NCBI GenBank assembly: GCA_030838245.1
Contig: JAUTXB010000180.1
Location: 1 to 14,857, forward strand
DNA: 14,857 bases
Reading direction: 5' to 3'
Source of the DNA: Acidimicrobiaceae bacterium
GTDB lineage: Bacteria; Actinomycetota; Acidimicrobiia; Acidimicrobiales; RAAP-2
Below are positions 1 to 7,250 of the stretch, in pieces. How positions within the stretch are numbered: the first letter of the stretch is position 1; every line of letters begins with the position of its first letter. Below the pieces are notes generated by a model, which was not told the origin of the DNA, searched no databases, and worked only from the letters and a program-made list of their open reading frames with translations. The translations under genes were made by a program, and so were the position numbers.

Positions 1-663
1 GCCGTCGGAGGCCACCTCCCAGTAGCCGGTGTTGGATGGGGCCGGCATCCCGCGCTCGGCCAGGGTCTGGTTGGCGCCGCCGGTGCCAGTCGTGGCAAAT
101 CCCACCGCCCAGTAGTCCGAGCTCGTCACGCAGGTCACTTCGTAGAGGGCGTTGCTCTGCGAGGGGCTCGTGTTCTGGGTGGCGACGATCGACCACGCGC
201 TCCCGTCCCAGTGCTCGGCCAGGGTCTGGGAGTCGCCGTCGGTGCCGGTCGCGGCATACCCCACCGCCCAGCAGTCCGAGCTCGTGACGCAGGTCACGCC
301 GTTGAGGACGTTGCTCTGCGAGGGGCTGGTGTTCTGGGTGGCGATGATCGACCACGCGCTCCCGTCCCGGTGCTCGGCCAGGGTCTGGTACGCGCTGCCG
401 GTCCTGGCATACCCCACCGCCCAACAGTCCGAGCTCGTCACGCAGGTCACGCCGTCGAGGATGTTGCTCTGCGAGGGGCTCGCGTTCTGGGTGGCGATGA
501 TTGACCAGATGGTGCTCGCTCCAGCTGAGTTGGATCCAAGGATGCTCGTGCCGACGCCGAGCGCACCGGCCAGGAGGGTGACGGGGGCCGCGACGGCCAT
601 TACACGCGCCCATAGCCGATAGCCGCCGCACCGATGGGTGTTCCGCGCATCACGTCTCGCCAT
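1..663 (-). CDS. Secreted repeat protein, CVTSSDCWAVG repeats, C-terminus beyond the window
   Basis: The frame is open from an ATG at 663 to the left edge, giving 221 residues with no stop, so the gene is partial at its 3' end. A GAGAGGG ribosome-binding site lies a few bases upstream of the ATG. Residues 20-49 form a hydrophobic export segment ending in SAGAS, after a basic N-terminus. Three tandem repeats of about 51-53 residues follow (53-103, 104-156, 157-204). Each starts WSI(I/V)ATQN, carries CVTSSD(C/Y)WAVG and ends near QTLAEHxDGSAW. Such repeats with regular Trp and Gly are typical of beta-propeller-like extracellular actinobacterial proteins. Cys pairs sit at 74/80 and 125/131; the third repeat has Cys178 but Tyr184. 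The visible part ends in NTGYWEVASDG, which resembles the start of the GYWxVASDGGxFxFG repeats of actinobacterial surface proteins, so a second repeat domain probably follows. The ligand and role are unknown. Confidence 0.85.
   Translation of the reverse strand, partial: MARRDARNTHRCGGYRLWARVMAVAAPVTLLAGALGVGTSILGSNSAGASTIWSIIATQNASPSQSNILDGVTCVTSSDCWAVGYARTGSAYQTLAEHRDGSAWSIIATQNTSPSQSNVLNGVTCVTSSDCWAVGYAATGTDGDSQTLAEHWDGSAWSIVATQNTSPSQSNALYEVTCVTSSDYWAVGFATTGTGGANQTLAERGMPAPSNTGYWEVASDG
52..507 (-). repeat. Three tandem coding repeats of about 150 bases
   Basis: Units at 507-355, 354-196 and 195-52 encode the repeats of the surface protein. Blocks such as the one around agtccgagctcgt recur nearly unchanged at about 115, 274 and 426. 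The near identity at DNA level suggests recent duplication or ongoing homogenisation, and the array is a likely site of length variation. Confidence 0.85.
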
Positions 664-846
664 AGCGTGTCCCTCTCTGTTCCTCGGTTTGTCATGCCGA
701 TGACGGGATCTTTGGCCGACCTGTCTCCACGGACCCCAAGAACTTCGCGACGCCGAAGTTGAAGGAGACACGTCACCATGGTTGCCGGCCCGCGTCACCG
801 ATGTCCCTGGTGCCGCCCCTGGTTGTTGCCCTAATTCCGAACGTCG
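664..846. other. Intergenic region with a hairpin and an 18-codon ORF
   Basis: The stretch separates the leftward surface-protein gene from anything rightward. Positions 741-760 form an inverted repeat (AACTTCG, 6-base loop, CGAAGTT). Just after it AAGGAG precedes an ATG at 778, which opens an 18-codon reading frame (it includes CPWC) ending in TAA at 832-834. I see no clear promoter hexamers. Confidence 0.4.
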
Positions 847-1107
847 ATGCAGGATCTGGAGTCCCCACCGAGGTGCCCACGGTGCCCTGGGCGCAAAGGC
901 GGCGCCGCTTGGGCGATTGCCCTCTCGGACTGTCTCTACTGCATCTACTTCGTGTGGAGCCGACATAGGCACTCCTTGGATGAAGGCATCCTACGGGTGC
1001 GGCCTCTTATCCGCCGCGATGCCGCCGAACATTTGATGGATCTGGCGTACTTGCCAGCCCCCATCGGCGACTACAAGCCAGATCGCAATCCTCCGGACAC
1101 CACCTGA
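847..1107 (+). CDS. Possible small protein with two CxxC pairs
   Basis: This is an 86-codon frame from ATG 847. Its N-terminal half has CPRC at residues 10-13 and CLYC at 29-32, followed by an aromatic/hydrophobic stretch. That spacing is compatible with a zinc ribbon. The family is not recognised. There is no good ribosome-binding site at 847. The same frame continues upstream through a TAA at 832 to an ATG at 778 that does have an AAGGAG and encodes another CPWC. So the gene may be a disrupted longer zinc-ribbon protein, a leader-peptide arrangement, or a chance ORF. Confidence 0.3.
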   Translation: MQDLESPPRCPRCPGRKGGAAWAIALSDCLYCIYFVWSRHRHSLDEGILRVRPLIRRDAAEHLMDLAYLPAPIGDYKPDRNPPDTT

Positions 1108-1318
1108 AGATGCAGTGATTTGGCACGGTCCCAACGGCCGTCGTGCCATGGAACCCCGCCCCTTTCCTCACGAGGTCGGGGGCGGTGGTATTCCCGCGAC
1201 CGACAACGTTTGCCCTCTCGGCAGGCCGCCAGTCTGAGAGCCAGAAGTCGAACGCTGTCAGAGTGACGATCGTCGTCCCGGACAGCGATCGGTATTCGGC
1301 GTTCAGGGAATGGCGAGA
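1108..1318. other. Gene-free stretch with two hairpins
   Basis: I see no convincing gene here. Two inverted repeats are present: GGCACG at 1122-1127 with CGTGCC at 1142-1147, and CCGCCCC at 1156-1162 with GGGGCGG at 1179-1185. Neither is followed by a T-run, so neither is a standard intrinsic terminator. Confidence 0.35.
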
Positions 1319-1549
1319 TCAGCGCCTCGGGCGACTACCGAAGTTCGGAGTTGCCGGAGCAAGCAGGGCGGCGATCATGGCTTCGGCGATGAACGCTCCG
1401 TAGCGCTCAAGGAGCCACTCGCGGATAAGGACAAGCAACTCGAAGAGTTCAGGCGAACTGTAGGTCCACACGATCTCCCCAGCGCCTTCCTCAGAGAGTT
1501 CCGGGCGGAAATGGCCTGCGGCAGCGAGGTTGTGGGCGTTGTGGGCCAT
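1319..1549 (-). pseudogene. C-terminal remnant of a TetR-family regulator
   Basis: The 76 codons read as the ligand-binding-domain end of an actinobacterial TetR protein. AAAGHFRPELSEE is followed by a Trp, then SPELFELLV, then a Trp, then ERYGAFIAEAM, the typical last helices of this group. A full TetR protein is about 190-210 residues with an N-terminal helix-turn-helix. Here everything before roughly the last third is missing. The 110 bases between this fragment and the methyltransferase stop at 1661 encode no recognisable helix-turn-helix in any minus frame that I read. I therefore call it a truncated relic, unable to bind DNA. The homology is judged from pattern memory, not from a search. 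Confidence 0.6.
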
Positions 1550-1660
1550 GCGTCGCCGGCGATCTAGGCGCCGTGGCCTCCGGTCATAGGAGATGGTTGT
1601 CGGTAGTCCTACGGGTGAGGAGTTGGAGATTCGCTTCCGGCCGGAGTCGGCAGAGAGCCG

Positions 1661-2275
1661 CTACCGGGTTGCCAGGCGGACCACATCCGTGAGCCAAGCT
1701 TCGGCGGTGGGGGTACCGAGGCCTGGGTTGATGTCGAAGCGCTCGGAGGCTAGTAGATCGATCCGCCAGCCGGAGCCAAACGCGGCGCGCAGCTCGGCTT
1801 CGGTGACCCTGCGGGGACCCCAGTCGCCGGGTTGGCGGTCGCTAAAGCACATGAGGTGAAGGTGGCCACCCAGGCGGAGGGCGGTGTGCACAGCCGTGAC
1901 GTACTGGATGCGAGCGGCGTCGTCAAAGACGTGAAACAGCCCGCTGTCAACGACGGTGTCAAAGGTCTCGCCGAGCGTGTCGAGGTGGTGGGCGTCGAGC
2001 ACCTGGAAACTGGTGTCGACGCCGCGCTCGGCGGCCTTGCGGCGGGCGATCTCGACGGCGCGGGGGGAGACGTCGATGCCGAGGGCGCGGGCGCCGTGGA
2101 GCGCGGCGAGGATGGTGTGCTCGCCGGTGCCGCATCCGGCGTCGAGCAGCGCGCCGGTGAGTGCGCCACCCTCGGCGAGGCGGACGAAGGCGGGCTGCGG
2201 GCGGCCGATGTCCCAGGGCGGCGGCTGGCCGGTGTAGGAGTCATCCCAGTCGCGTAGGGCGTCAGCTGCAGTCAT
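1661..2275 (-). CDS. Class I SAM-dependent methyltransferase
   Basis: A cytosolic methyltransferase of the Rossmann-fold class. With the ATG at 2275 it is 204 residues. I chose this start because a strong GAGGAGGG sits just upstream, inside the longer open frame that reaches 2299. The SAM-binding motif I is LLDAGCGTGEH at about residues 43-53. GIDVSPRAVEIAR follows with the acidic end of strand 2, then FDTVVDSGLFHVFDD as motif IV. LHLMCFSDRQPGDWGPRRVT is typical of a group of actinobacterial small-molecule methyltransferases whose N-terminus reads WDDSYTGQPPPWDIGRPQPAF. The substrate cannot be told; the PPWDIGRPQ start resembles thiol/thiopurine-methyltransferase-like relatives. Gene-free DNA flanks it on both sides and the TetR remnant lies just downstream. 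Confidence 0.9.
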   Translation of the reverse strand: MTAADALRDWDDSYTGQPPPWDIGRPQPAFVRLAEGGALTGALLDAGCGTGEHTILAALHGARALGIDVSPRAVEIARRKAAERGVDTSFQVLDAHHLDTLGETFDTVVDSGLFHVFDDAARIQYVTAVHTALRLGGHLHLMCFSDRQPGDWGPRRVTEAELRAAFGSGWRIDLLASERFDINPGLGTPTAEAWLTDVVRLATR

Positions 2276-2299
2276 GTCCCTCCTCGCACCCACCCTCAT

Positions 2300-2466
2300 T
2301 CGTCATCCTCGTAACTTAATCAGTAAGCCCGACGGCAGCGTCGACCAGCGCGACCAAGAGAAGGTGGGGGCGGATCGTAGTGCTCGACGTCTGGAGCACG
2401 AAGAGAGTCGCCACAAAGAATCGGTGGTCAGGAAGTTCGAGAATCCGAGGTTCGCCGTCTTGATCG
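2300..2466. other. Gene-free stretch upstream of the methyltransferase
   Basis: I see no recognisable gene. It must contain the methyltransferase promoter, reading leftward, but I could not pick out convincing hexamers. Confidence 0.3.
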
Positions 2467-2745
2467 GTGCCACTCACCGTCACCCCCCGCCTGCATGATC
2501 GTGTCGAGGTACCCCGGGTTCAGACCAAAGTTGCAGTAGTAGCGCTGCAATTGATCCTATTCAGCGAGGTCTTCCAAGCCGATCCCCATGAAGGCAACTA
2601 CCTGGTGACTACCGGAGGTGGCCTGGTAATGCTCGACTTGAAGCTGTCTTCGGAACTTATCGAAGACCTCGAAACGGCGCATCCCGCCCTACCGAGTGGG
2701 GGCCGACGTGGCAATCTGAAGAGATGGATCTCGCAGAGCTCCTGA
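2467..2745 (+). pseudogene. Fragment of an ABC1/AarF (UbiB-type) kinase-like protein
   Basis: The 92-codon frame begins just after an in-frame TGA at 2461. It contains LFSEVFQADPHEGNYLV followed by LVMLDL. This matches the hallmark of ABC1/ADCK/UbiB proteins (HADPHPGNxLV, then the metal-binding DFG-like motif LLDFG). Intact members are 430-550 residues; here only the neighbourhood of the catalytic loop survives. The DFG equivalent reads DLK. The sequence after it no longer resembles the family, and the tail overlaps the start of the next gene by 22 bases. I infer a decayed fragment rather than a working protein. Confidence 0.45.
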
Positions 2746-3407
2746 CCCTGCCAGGGGTCAGGGAGGAGTGCGTCTTGCGCTCCGCCGTTGGCTTCATGGC
2801 ATTGCACGGCGGATCACAGGACCGGGGCACCGACCAGATCGCCAGGCGGGCGGCTGAGCAGGCAGGCGCTTCCTACTACAGCGTCGTCCAGCCAGCGGGA
2901 CTGCGGGTGCATCTCACGTCGCGGCTGCATAAGCCCGAACACTCCGCGCTGTTGCGAGCCTTCTTACAACATGTGGACATCTGCATTTCGGTGCACGGAT
3001 ACGGGCGCGACGGATTTGCCGTTTGGATCGATTCTGATCGCGGCCTAATGATCGAGCCGTACGGGCCGCCTGTTCGAGGCAACCAGAGCGGACCACTGAG
3101 GGGGATCATCGTAGGTGGGCTCAATGCAGACCTGCTTGGCGCGGCTCGCCAGCTTCTGCATGACCGCTTCGCGGAATATCATGTGGCCGACGGTCGAGTA
3201 CGACTTGGATTTCATCCCGACAACCCGGTCAATCTGCCCTCGGGACGAGGTATCCAGGTCGAGTTGCCTCCGGGCCTGCGTGGGATCGGGGAGTTCGGCG
3301 AGGACCCCACTCCCCGCCACGACGGAGTGGTCACCGAGATGGTCGCAACGCTCGTCGAGCTGGCCATTCGGGCCAGCGAACTTGTGTCTTCATCGCCGGC
3401 ACCCTAG
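2724..3407 (+). CDS. Poly-gamma-glutamate hydrolase family protein
   Basis: A 227-residue protein matching the PF05908 (DUF867) family. Members related to phage PghP are zinc-dependent and cleave gamma-glutamyl bonds in poly-gamma-glutamate. Visible family blocks are ALHGGSQDRGTDQIAR (residues 26-41, first His), SYYSVVQP, HVDICISVHGYGRDG (83-97, second His at 91), IIVGGLNADL (128-137), HPDNPVNLP (164-172) and GIQVELPPGLRG (176-187, with Glu180). His28, His91 and Glu180 are the likely metal ligands by analogy. No signal peptide is seen, so it is probably cytosolic. In actinobacteria without poly-gamma-glutamate the substrate may be another gamma-glutamyl compound. Length fits the family. The ribosome-binding site is weak (GAAGAG directly before the ATG). 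Nothing nearby suggests a partner. Confidence 0.85.
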   Translation: MDLAELLTLPGVREECVLRSAVGFMALHGGSQDRGTDQIARRAAEQAGASYYSVVQPAGLRVHLTSRLHKPEHSALLRAFLQHVDICISVHGYGRDGFAVWIDSDRGLMIEPYGPPVRGNQSGPLRGIIVGGLNADLLGAARQLLHDRFAEYHVADGRVRLGFHPDNPVNLPSGRGIQVELPPGLRGIGEFGEDPTPRHDGVVTEMVATLVELAIRASELVSSSPAP

Positions 3408-3604
3408 ACGGGGTTGCAGGCTGAGTAGCAGCATCCAAGCGTTAGTTGCAGCATCCAAGCGATTGGGTTCAAAGATGAGTCGCTACCGCGAGCTTTTTCC
3501 ACTTCACCACCACCCAAATAGCAGGTGTCAGAGTGAACAAAAGTCGGCTCACACCGCCGAAACGTTAAGCCTTGACTAGCGGCGATGCGTTGGCCAAGGC
3601 CAGA
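3408..3604. other. Convergent intergenic region with a short direct repeat
   Basis: It lies between the 3' ends of the hydrolase (plus) and the membrane protein (minus). GCAGCATCCAAGCG occurs at 3428-3441 and again at 3448-3461 with a 20-base period. A weak stem, TCGC/GCGA at 3480-3491, followed by TTTTT at 3494-3498 could serve as a poor terminator for the plus-strand gene. Confidence 0.35.
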
Positions 3605-5752
3605 TCAGTTCTGGCTAGCCGAGATCTTTGTGAGCTGAAGGTTATGTATGACCAAGGTACCTCCCGTTGCAACCCGAATCGTTACGGCGATCTGCGAGGG
3701 AGGGAGGTGAAACGTGGTGGAAACAGTTCGGCTGCCGCGTGGCAGAACGGTAGTTGTGGCCGAACTCCATCCGAGTGGAGGGACATATCCAAGCGGGCGT
3801 TTGAGCATTGACACAGTGGCGGACGAGCTGCTGCCTGACAGTGTGTAGGAGACGGTGGCCCGGTATTCGCCGTGGTCGCCGTTATTGAGGGGAAGTTGTG
3901 CGACTGTCACGCTATGGCCGGTGGCTACATAAGGACTGCCCAGACTTGTTCCACTCCAAGAGAGCGCGACGCCTGGTAAGTCGCGATTGGGTATGGCAAA
4001 ACCCAAGACGATCAGCAGTCCAGCGATGAGGGCCACTGCCCCTGATGCTTTCGAGTCGATCGGCCGTCGTTCGTGCGGTTCAGCGGACTCGCCAGAAGTA
4101 GCGGCCAATCGAAAGAGCACAACGCAGATAATGGCCAGGACTCCGATCTCGGCCAACAGATGAACCGTAGATACGCCTGCCAGGACTTGAAGATAGTTTT
4201 GGGGGGTTGGTGGTGCAATCAGGACCGGAAGAAAGTGATTCAGTCCTGGCCACCACCCAGGGTAGAGCGACGGATCCCACGGCCTGAATGGGATGTTCAT
4301 CGCGTTGTAGTAGGACTGGTAGTGGTAGTGCTCTCCATCGAAGATGGGGATTGCCTGGACGATCCACACGACTGAGACGACTATGGCCATCCCCATGGTC
4401 CTCACTCGCTTGGCATCGATACGTTTCAAGACGTATGGAGACCAAGCGAGCAGCATTGGTAGCGTGGTCCATTGAAAGCGTCCAGCCAATACGGTGCCCC
4501 CGAAGGGATTTGCCATATAGCCACCGTTCACGAACAGGAGAGCACCAACGGCGACGAGAACTGCGATGGCTGTTACTGGAACAAGGCGTCTCGCAAGCCA
4601 CAGACCGACCAGGCCGACAGCGACCGTCGGGACTTGGACGAAGAGCCCTTGGTGGCGGTCGAACAAGAGCGAGAGGGTGCCGAGTACACCCTGTTGTGAG
4701 AGGACCGGCGTCGCCTGCGGGAGTCCGAGAACGTGGCCGAAGTAGTACTGGTTGTAGGCGAGTAACAGAAGCCAGCCCACCCCGATAACTCCGATGGTCA
4801 AAATCACGGCTCGTTTTGGGAGTCGTCTGCGTATCGCGATGACGATGAAGGCCACTCCTAGGACTCCCGCTGGGAGGAAGTTCTTCGGCTCAAGCCACGG
4901 TGGATAGCCCAGGCCGATGCCCACAACGAGAACTCCAATAATGCTCAGCTTTCGGGTCTGCTCGATGACAGCCAACTCAACCAGAGCACATGCCACAAAG
5001 ATGCCACCGATGAGATCTGGGTAAAGCTGCGTGCCTGCGATCCAGAGTGCAGGACCGGCAATCGCTATCGCAAAGAGCCATCGAGATCGCCGGCTCAGGC
5101 GAACCAGACGAGACATGCGCTGGTGAATAAAGATGAGACCGGCCACCTCAATGGCAAAGTACAAAGCCATCGCACCATTTCGGCCTGCAATGGCCATGCC
5201 TGGAGCCACCAAGATTGGAATGCCGAGGTCATGTGAAGCGATGATCCCATGCGGACCGTAGAAGATCTGTCCGGTATTAATATCTAGTTTGATTCCCGGC
5301 GCCCAGTTGAATATCGCGTGGGTTTGGAAATCCTGCTGATAGGCCCACGCCACATGTGGAGTGAAATGAGTGAGGGAGAAAGCCTCAATGAGGTAGTGAG
5401 GCTCATCACCAGTTAAGCCAATCTTCTGGGTCTGTAAGAACGCCCAGAGCGCGGTTATCAGCGCAGTAATCGAAACCCAGACAACTAGCAGCACGATCCA
5501 ACGAGGTCGGCTCCAAGACGATGTGCGGCTGTATGGACTGGTCTCAGGTTCTGGATCGTCGTCGGGTCGACCGAATAGCCGGTGTCGGGGGCCGACTCGT
5601 GGCGCTTGACTGACCGTGACCTGGGCGTCCTTGTTCGGATTTCCGTTCTGAGGGCCAGTCACTGGGCAAAGGTAGCGCGCAACCCCTTCAAACATGAGTA
5701 AGGAGAAACGCACGTCCTCCTGTGGTGCAGTTAGCAGCGGAGGGACGATCAC
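3605..5752 (-). CDS. GT-C-like polytopic membrane protein
   Basis: A 715-codon frame from a GTG at 5752. Residues 1-83 are hydrophilic and may be mis-assigned; ATG 5695 (residue 20) and GTG codons further in are alternatives, none with a clear ribosome-binding site. From residue 84 about a dozen transmembrane segments run to about 587. GLTGDEPHYL at 112-121 sits in the first extracytoplasmic loop, right after the first membrane helix. An acidic motif in this position is the hallmark of GT-C glycosyltransferases, which use polyprenyl-phosphate sugars. A beta-rich exported C-terminal domain (about 590-715, Ser/Thr-rich) follows the last helix. I infer a cell-envelope glycosyltransferase or relative; acceptor and donor are unknown. 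The DNA is visibly less G+C-rich than the right-hand operon. The gene stands alone, convergent with the hydrolase. Confidence 0.75.
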   Translation of the reverse strand: MIVPPLLTAPQEDVRFSLLMFEGVARYLCPVTGPQNGNPNKDAQVTVSQAPRVGPRHRLFGRPDDDPEPETSPYSRTSSWSRPRWIVLLVVWVSITALITALWAFLQTQKIGLTGDEPHYLIEAFSLTHFTPHVAWAYQQDFQTHAIFNWAPGIKLDINTGQIFYGPHGIIASHDLGIPILVAPGMAIAGRNGAMALYFAIEVAGLIFIHQRMSRLVRLSRRSRWLFAIAIAGPALWIAGTQLYPDLIGGIFVACALVELAVIEQTRKLSIIGVLVVGIGLGYPPWLEPKNFLPAGVLGVAFIVIAIRRRLPKRAVILTIGVIGVGWLLLLAYNQYYFGHVLGLPQATPVLSQQGVLGTLSLLFDRHQGLFVQVPTVAVGLVGLWLARRLVPVTAIAVLVAVGALLFVNGGYMANPFGGTVLAGRFQWTTLPMLLAWSPYVLKRIDAKRVRTMGMAIVVSVVWIVQAIPIFDGEHYHYQSYYNAMNIPFRPWDPSLYPGWWPGLNHFLPVLIAPPTPQNYLQVLAGVSTVHLLAEIGVLAIICVVLFRLAATSGESAEPHERRPIDSKASGAVALIAGLLIVLGFAIPNRDLPGVALSWSGTSLGSPYVATGHSVTVAQLPLNNGDHGEYRATVSYTLSGSSSSATVSMLKRPLGYVPPLGWSSATTTVLPRGSRTVSTTFHLPPSQIAVTIRVATGGTLVIHNLQLTKISASQN

Positions 5753-6419
5753 ATCTGTATGCGCCTAAATGGTCCTGTGGAATGGAAACTGAAACTGTAA
5801 GTCGTAAGTCAGCGAATCCCACCCTTCCAAGCCCCCTTCGTCCGCAAGCTTGCTGACACGGGTCACCAACAATCCGATGCTTCCGCTGCCCCTTTACAAC
5901 ATAACCACCATCCCCAATTCACCAACTCCAGACACTGCCAGACTCAATGGTGAGCTCCTCTATAAGGTTATAGGTTGCGAATTCCTACGTTGGTGTTTGG
6001 TCGTATCAATGTAGTTAGTGCTTGCCTGCCTGGAGGACAGGATCATGTTTGGGAGCACGTCGGGTTGAGACTGGTTGTCGCCGCCGTCACCATCGCCTGC
6101 TTTGTTTCGCTCGTGGGTGTCGCAGGATCTGCCGATAGGGTCGAACATTGGGGTCATGGCCGCGCGATGCCGGCCAGCGGCACCAACACGGTCGAAGTGG
6201 CAACCGATTGGCAACGGAGCACATAGAGAAGGCTCACTACCCGGTGGCGGACGGCGACTAGATGGGCTCAGTGGTCGCTGCGGAGGTAACTGCCTATTGG
6301 GTGCCCTGCCGCTCATGGCGTGGCAGCACCAAGGTTGGGGGCCCGACCTCGGTTTGTGAGGGTGGGCAATGATGAAGCATGGCTGATGTCCATTCGTCAC
6401 TTCTGTTCAGGAGCGAATA
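5753..6419. other. Long intergenic region with a perfect A/T-rich palindrome
   Basis: About 670 bases between two divergent genes. CTATAAGGTTATAG at 5960-5973 is a perfect inverted repeat with a GG centre and could be a protein-binding site. The only coding candidate is the short peptide listed at 6065. Other open frames here show no family features and overlap on both strands. Confidence 0.4.
6065..6226 (+). CDS. Possible 53-residue exported peptide
   Basis: A TTG start at 6065 is preceded by GGGAG at a workable distance. It opens a 53-codon frame that begins with Arg, then a hydrophobic run (LVVAAVTIACFVSLVGVAGSA) ending in an Ala-x-Ala-like signal-peptidase context, then a short polar tail with DRVEHWGHG. 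No family is recognised. The hydrophobic run could be chance. Confidence 0.22.
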   Translation: MRLVVAAVTIACFVSLVGVAGSADRVEHWGHGRAMPASGTNTVEVATDWQRST

Positions 6420-6956
6420 GTGAGGATCCCTTCGTCTCCTTGGCGGCGCGTCTTGCTCGCGTCGATGGTTGTTCTTGTGCTGGGCGGCGGAATCGGCGCC
6501 ACGGCGTATGCGCTGACAGCCGACCAGCATCCCGGCGGGGACCCAGGCGGCACCGTGTTACAACGTCTGGAGACGATCAGATCAGCAGTTCCACCGGGAG
6601 CATCGGGTGTCTCGGTTCTGCCAATCGCAGCGAGCTGGATGGATGCGTGCGCAGGTGACCCCAGCTCACATGCCGGTTGGGTCGAGGATCGAGTAAATGT
6701 CAGGTTCACGGACACTGCTCCGGCTACGACGGTCAAGGCGACGATCGATAGCGGCCTGCAGGCGCTGGGCTGGGTGCGCCACGACATCGTCATCACTCGT
6801 GGCCAAGGCCCAACTGCCCACTGGTCCCGCGAAGTTCAAGGCGGACGTCGAGCTGATGCCTTCGCCTTTACGACGCCATCAGGCTCCTCGACTTGGTTCC
6901 TAACAGCGACATGGCAACCCCCCGGACCCGTCGTCGACACTGGAAGCTGTGCTTAA
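6420..6956 (+). CDS. Single-pass exported hypothetical protein
   Basis: The protein is 178 residues from a GTG at 6420. I chose this start because AGGAG lies six to seven bases upstream. A basic N-terminus (RIPSSPWRR) leads into one hydrophobic helix at about 11-32. The rest is predicted outside the membrane. The extracytoplasmic part has ASWMDACAGDP with a Cys near residue 77 and ends WQPPGPVVDTGSC with a second Cys at 177, a possible disulfide pair. Short conserved-looking blocks (GLQALGWVRHD, AFTTPSGSSTWFLTATWQPPG) resemble small hypothetical proteins of actinobacteria, where a similar WQPPG-then-Cys ending is common. Function is unknown. It is not obviously co-transcribed with a neighbour. 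Confidence 0.75.
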   Translation: MRIPSSPWRRVLLASMVVLVLGGGIGATAYALTADQHPGGDPGGTVLQRLETIRSAVPPGASGVSVLPIAASWMDACAGDPSSHAGWVEDRVNVRFTDTAPATTVKATIDSGLQALGWVRHDIVITRGQGPTAHWSREVQGGRRADAFAFTTPSGSSTWFLTATWQPPGPVVDTGSCA

Positions 6957-7250
6957 AGCTTGAATAGCCGTGCGTCCAGGGCTAGATCGCCTATGGCACA
7001 CGACTCAAAGACGCTCCTATGAATTCTGCGGCGGAATCTCGACACCTGCCATCCCGACCAGGTCGACGATCGTTGCGTGTTCGATCATCCACGTGCCACC
7101 GACCACCCGCCGATGGTTCCTCGCGCTACCCGGACTCTGATCGACCACGCCTCGGCCGACGCCGACCGAAGACCAGAGAGAGAAGGGCGAGAGAAAGACG
7201 CGGCTCCACAGGCACGCAGACCACTCGGCGTGACCAAATTCATCGAGGTT
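6957..7250. other. Convergent intergenic region, nothing recognised
   Basis: It lies between the 3' ends of the exported protein (plus) and the Gly-rich protein (minus). I see no gene and no clear terminator hairpin with a T-run. Confidence 0.35.

Noticed and set aside
52..507. CRISPR-like array
   Set aside because: The repeated units are about 150 bases, contiguous and in frame, encoding protein repeats. There are no short repeats with unique spacers.
1122..1185. Insertion-sequence ends
   Set aside because: Two inverted repeats occur here, but no transposase, target-site duplication or paired terminal repeat is visible.
1832..2257. 141-codon plus-strand frame opposite the methyltransferase
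   Set aside because: It is Gly/Val/Asp-rich antisense of the SAM-binding protein, with no motif of its own.
5960..6400. 146-codon minus-strand frame in the long intergenic region
   Set aside because: It is Pro/Ser/Arg/His-rich, has no family features, and overlaps a plus-strand frame with a better exported-peptide profile.
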